The notes below the pieces were generated by a model. It worked only from the letters and a program-made list of their open reading frames with translations. It ran no database searches and had not been told where the DNA came from. Position numbers and translations under genes: made by a program. From Caldicellulosiruptor owensensis OL (GTDB lineage: Bacteria; Bacillota; Thermoanaerobacteria; Caldicellulosiruptorales; Caldicellulosiruptoraceae), in assembly GCF_000166335.1 (NCBI RefSeq), contig NC_014657.1, forward strand, positions 2,359,501-2,423,500: a stretch of 64,000 bases of DNA, written 5' to 3'. Positions 62,317-64,000 of this stretch are shown piece after piece (position 1 is the stretch's first letter; every line of letters begins with the position of its first letter).

Positions 62317-62943
62317 CTATTTTAATGTAATGACAACCTTTCTGTACGGCTCCTCACCTTCTGAGTATGTTGTGACAAACTTGTGGTTTTGCAAAGTGGT
62401 GTGTATAATTCTTCTTTCATATGGAGTCATGGGTCTGAGCTTAATACTCTTTTTACTTCTTGCCACTTTATCCGCAAGCGACAGTGCAAGCTTCTTAAGC
62501 CGTTCCTCTTTTCTCTTTCTGAAATTCTGACAGTCAAGAAGAATTCTAACAGTCTCCTCCTCTGGCACTCCTCTGTTCACAACAACACCTGTCAAAAACT
62601 GAAGAGCATCAAGCACCTCGCCATCCTTGCCTATAAGCTTAAATGTATTTTTCCCAAAAAGATTTACTTTTATGAATTCGCCATCTCTTACCATATCCAT
62701 CCTGTCAATTTTTACGTCCATGTTAGCAAGCACACTTTTCAAAAACTCTTCAATCTTCTCTTCTGGCGTCTGCTTTACAATCACCTTTACCCTTGCTGGC
62801 CGAGCGCCAATTATTCCCAGAATTCCTTTCGACCCTTCATCAATTATTATAACCTCAGCCTTTTCACGGGGAATTCCTAGCTCTTTCAAAGCAAGGTCAA
62901 CTGCTTCGTCCACAGTCTTTGCAGTTTTTTCTACCCATTTCAT
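62317..62943 (-). CDS. jag: Jag/KhpB RNA-binding protein
   Basis: 208 residues: an N-terminal Jag domain (KWVEKTAKTVDEAVDLALKELGIPREKAEVIIIDEGSKGILGIIG), a KH-like domain (GKDGEVLDALQFLTGVVVNR) and R3H (MTPYERRIIHTTLQNHKFVTTYSEGEEPYRKVVI). KhpB binds RNA and affects cell elongation and sporulation. The ATG at 62943 has GGAGGAG upstream. 29 nt after yidC. Confidence 0.95.
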   Translation of the reverse strand: MKWVEKTAKTVDEAVDLALKELGIPREKAEVIIIDEGSKGILGIIGARPARVKVIVKQTPEEKIEEFLKSVLANMDVKIDRMDMVRDGEFIKVNLFGKNTFKLIGKDGEVLDALQFLTGVVVNRGVPEEETVRILLDCQNFRKRKEERLKKLALSLADKVARSKKSIKLRPMTPYERRIIHTTLQNHKFVTTYSEGEEPYRKVVITLK

Positions 62944-62972
62944 AAAAATTTCTCCTCCGCACAAGAAATTTT

Positions 62973-64000
62973 TTACTTTTTCTTCTTCTTGCTTTTTTTG
63001 TGCTGGCCAGAAATCTGCTGTTTGAGTTTCTCAAGCTCTCTTTTTCTCTCCCTCTCCTGCTCATCCTTCTCAGAATTTTCAGCTTTTAACTCATCACTGC
63101 TATTCTCATCTTCTGAACTTATGCTTTCTTCCTTTGGCTCAATCTCTTGCATTTTTTGTGCCTGTTTTTCGAGCTGTTTTTTCTTCTCTTCTTCCTCTTT
63201 TTTGTGTTTCAGTTTTTTGTACACAACTTCATTGGCAATAAACTGCTGCAAGATTGTAAAAAGGTTTGTAACAGTCCAGTAAAGCACAAGACCAGACGGA
63301 ACCTGAAGCGCAATAAAATAAGACATAAGAGGGCTAAATATCATAAAACTTTTGTTGATGCTTTCAGCCATAGCATTTGACTGTGATTGAGAATACTGTG
63401 GATTGAACTTTTTCTGACTGTTTGATGAAAACCATACTGAAAGAAGCATGGTTGCAGCACTCAAAATTGGAAGAACCAGCAGCTCTTTTTTAGCAAGGTT
63501 TATCCCCAAAAAATGCATGTCAAGTCCAAGCTTCTGTGCTTCATCAACTATTCTCTGGGTAATTGCATATCCTGTTGCTCCTGTCACCAAATCTTTTACA
63601 TATTGATGTGATTTGCCAAGCACATAAACAAGTGGATTTTGGAAAACATAATACAGTGAAAAAAGTATTGGCATCTGAATCAAAAGAGGCCAGCACCCCG
63701 CTGCAGGATTATAACCTGTTTCCTGGTACAGTTTTAGCATCTCTTCCTGAAGCTTTTTCTGGTCATTTTTATACTTTTGCTGTATTTCCTGAAGTCTTGG
63801 AGCAACCTCTGCCATCTTCGACATAGAATGAATCTGTTTTATATACAAAGGAAGAAGAAGCCCTCTTACTATCAATGTAAGAAGTATTACAGCAATACCG
63901 TAACTTCCTGGAATGTGTGCCCCGTGTAAAAAGTCATATATTAACTTCAAAAGTCTTCCGAGCGGAATTGCTAAAAAATCAAACCATGTCGGATTCAAAA
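62973..64000 (-). CDS. yidC: Membrane protein insertase YidC/OxaA (start at or beyond the window end)
   Basis: About 341 residues visible, starting LNPTWFDFLAIPLGRLLKLIYDF from a TTG at 63998; the true start may lie a few codons beyond the window. Membrane core: ILLTLIVRGLLLPLYIKQIHSMSKM, EEMLKLYQETGYNPAAGCWPLLIQMPILFSLYYVF, SYFIALQVPSGLVLYWTVTNLFTILQQF. A charged Lys/Glu coiled tail ends KSKKKKK, typical for ribosome contact. YidC inserts membrane proteins. Next to jag. Confidence 0.93.
   Translation of the reverse strand, partial: LNPTWFDFLAIPLGRLLKLIYDFLHGAHIPGSYGIAVILLTLIVRGLLLPLYIKQIHSMSKMAEVAPRLQEIQQKYKNDQKKLQEEMLKLYQETGYNPAAGCWPLLIQMPILFSLYYVFQNPLVYVLGKSHQYVKDLVTGATGYAITQRIVDEAQKLGLDMHFLGINLAKKELLVLPILSAATMLLSVWFSSNSQKKFNPQYSQSQSNAMAESINKSFMIFSPLMSYFIALQVPSGLVLYWTVTNLFTILQQFIANEVVYKKLKHKKEEEEKKKQLEKQAQKMQEIEPKEESISSEDENSSDELKAENSEKDEQERERKRELEKLKQQISGQHKKSKKKKK

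Overview
The window is AT-rich, low-GC Gram-positive DNA. Gene content (HydE, class I PBP, SpoVA/SpoVS proteins, Soj/Spo0J/Noc, DUF4446, many Rpn-type and IS remnants, and CRISPR repeats ending in ATTGAAAC) points to a thermophilic anaerobic clostridium, most probably Caldicellulosiruptor or a close relative. That assignment is an inference from content; no database search was run. The right end (yidC-jag-mnmE-mnmG-rsmG-noc, then soj-spo0J with two parS sites) is the classic origin-proximal block of the Firmicutes chromosome, so the window ends beside oriC.

Layout. 1-8 kb: housekeeping genes: a partial AraC regulator, queF under a preQ1-I riboswitch, an MFS exporter, an anchored protein of unknown function, hydE, and a class A penicillin-binding protein. 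8.2-24.7 kb: a CRISPR island. Two arrays (20 repeats; about 13 repeats), both read on the + strand, each have a nearly identical 171-nt leader with a TTGACT-17 bp-TATAAT promoter, and each is followed by an Rpn-family gene (broken after array 1, open but internally deleted after array 2). Between them, on the - strand, lies a complete type III-A effector operon (cas10/csm1, csm2, csm3, csm4, csm5, cas6) and a Csx1-type CARF-HEPN RNase, separated by a + strand TspO-like membrane-protein gene. No cas1/cas2 is present. Cas10 keeps its HD and GGDD motifs, Csm3 its catalytic Asp and Csx1 its R-x4-H motif, so RNA-guided target RNA cleavage, ssDNA cleavage and cyclic-oligoadenylate signalling are all predicted. 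A Csx20-type ring nuclease, which would switch the signal off, sits about 14 kb from csx1, beside the spoVA genes.

24.9-41.2 kb: a secreted protein gene under a c-di-GMP-I riboswitch with a mutually exclusive ribosome-site hairpin; membrane proteases; bioY with a BirA-type operator; recD2; a DUF1659/DUF2922/YvrJ cluster; spoVAC-AD-AE; csx20; three unknown genes; spoVS; and a PBPb-PAS-GGDEF-EAL protein that could make or break c-di-GMP. 41.5-44.2 kb: a graveyard of insertion sequences, apparently an IS1634-like element (with 18-bp terminal inverted repeats) split by an IS256-like remnant, then an intact IS200/IS605 tnpA. 44.5-54 kb: a chemoreceptor-like protein, a CAP-domain protein, the fumarase alpha subunit, CvpA, a DUF5711-like protein, a PAS-PP2C phosphatase, DUF4446 and parAB. 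54-57 kb: a phosphate-starvation pair (pstS-like, alkaline phosphatase) behind a striking array of 11-bp-phased PhoP-type repeats, placed between soj and noc. 57-64 kb: noc, rsmG, mnmG, mnmE, jag, yidC (start at or beyond the window end).
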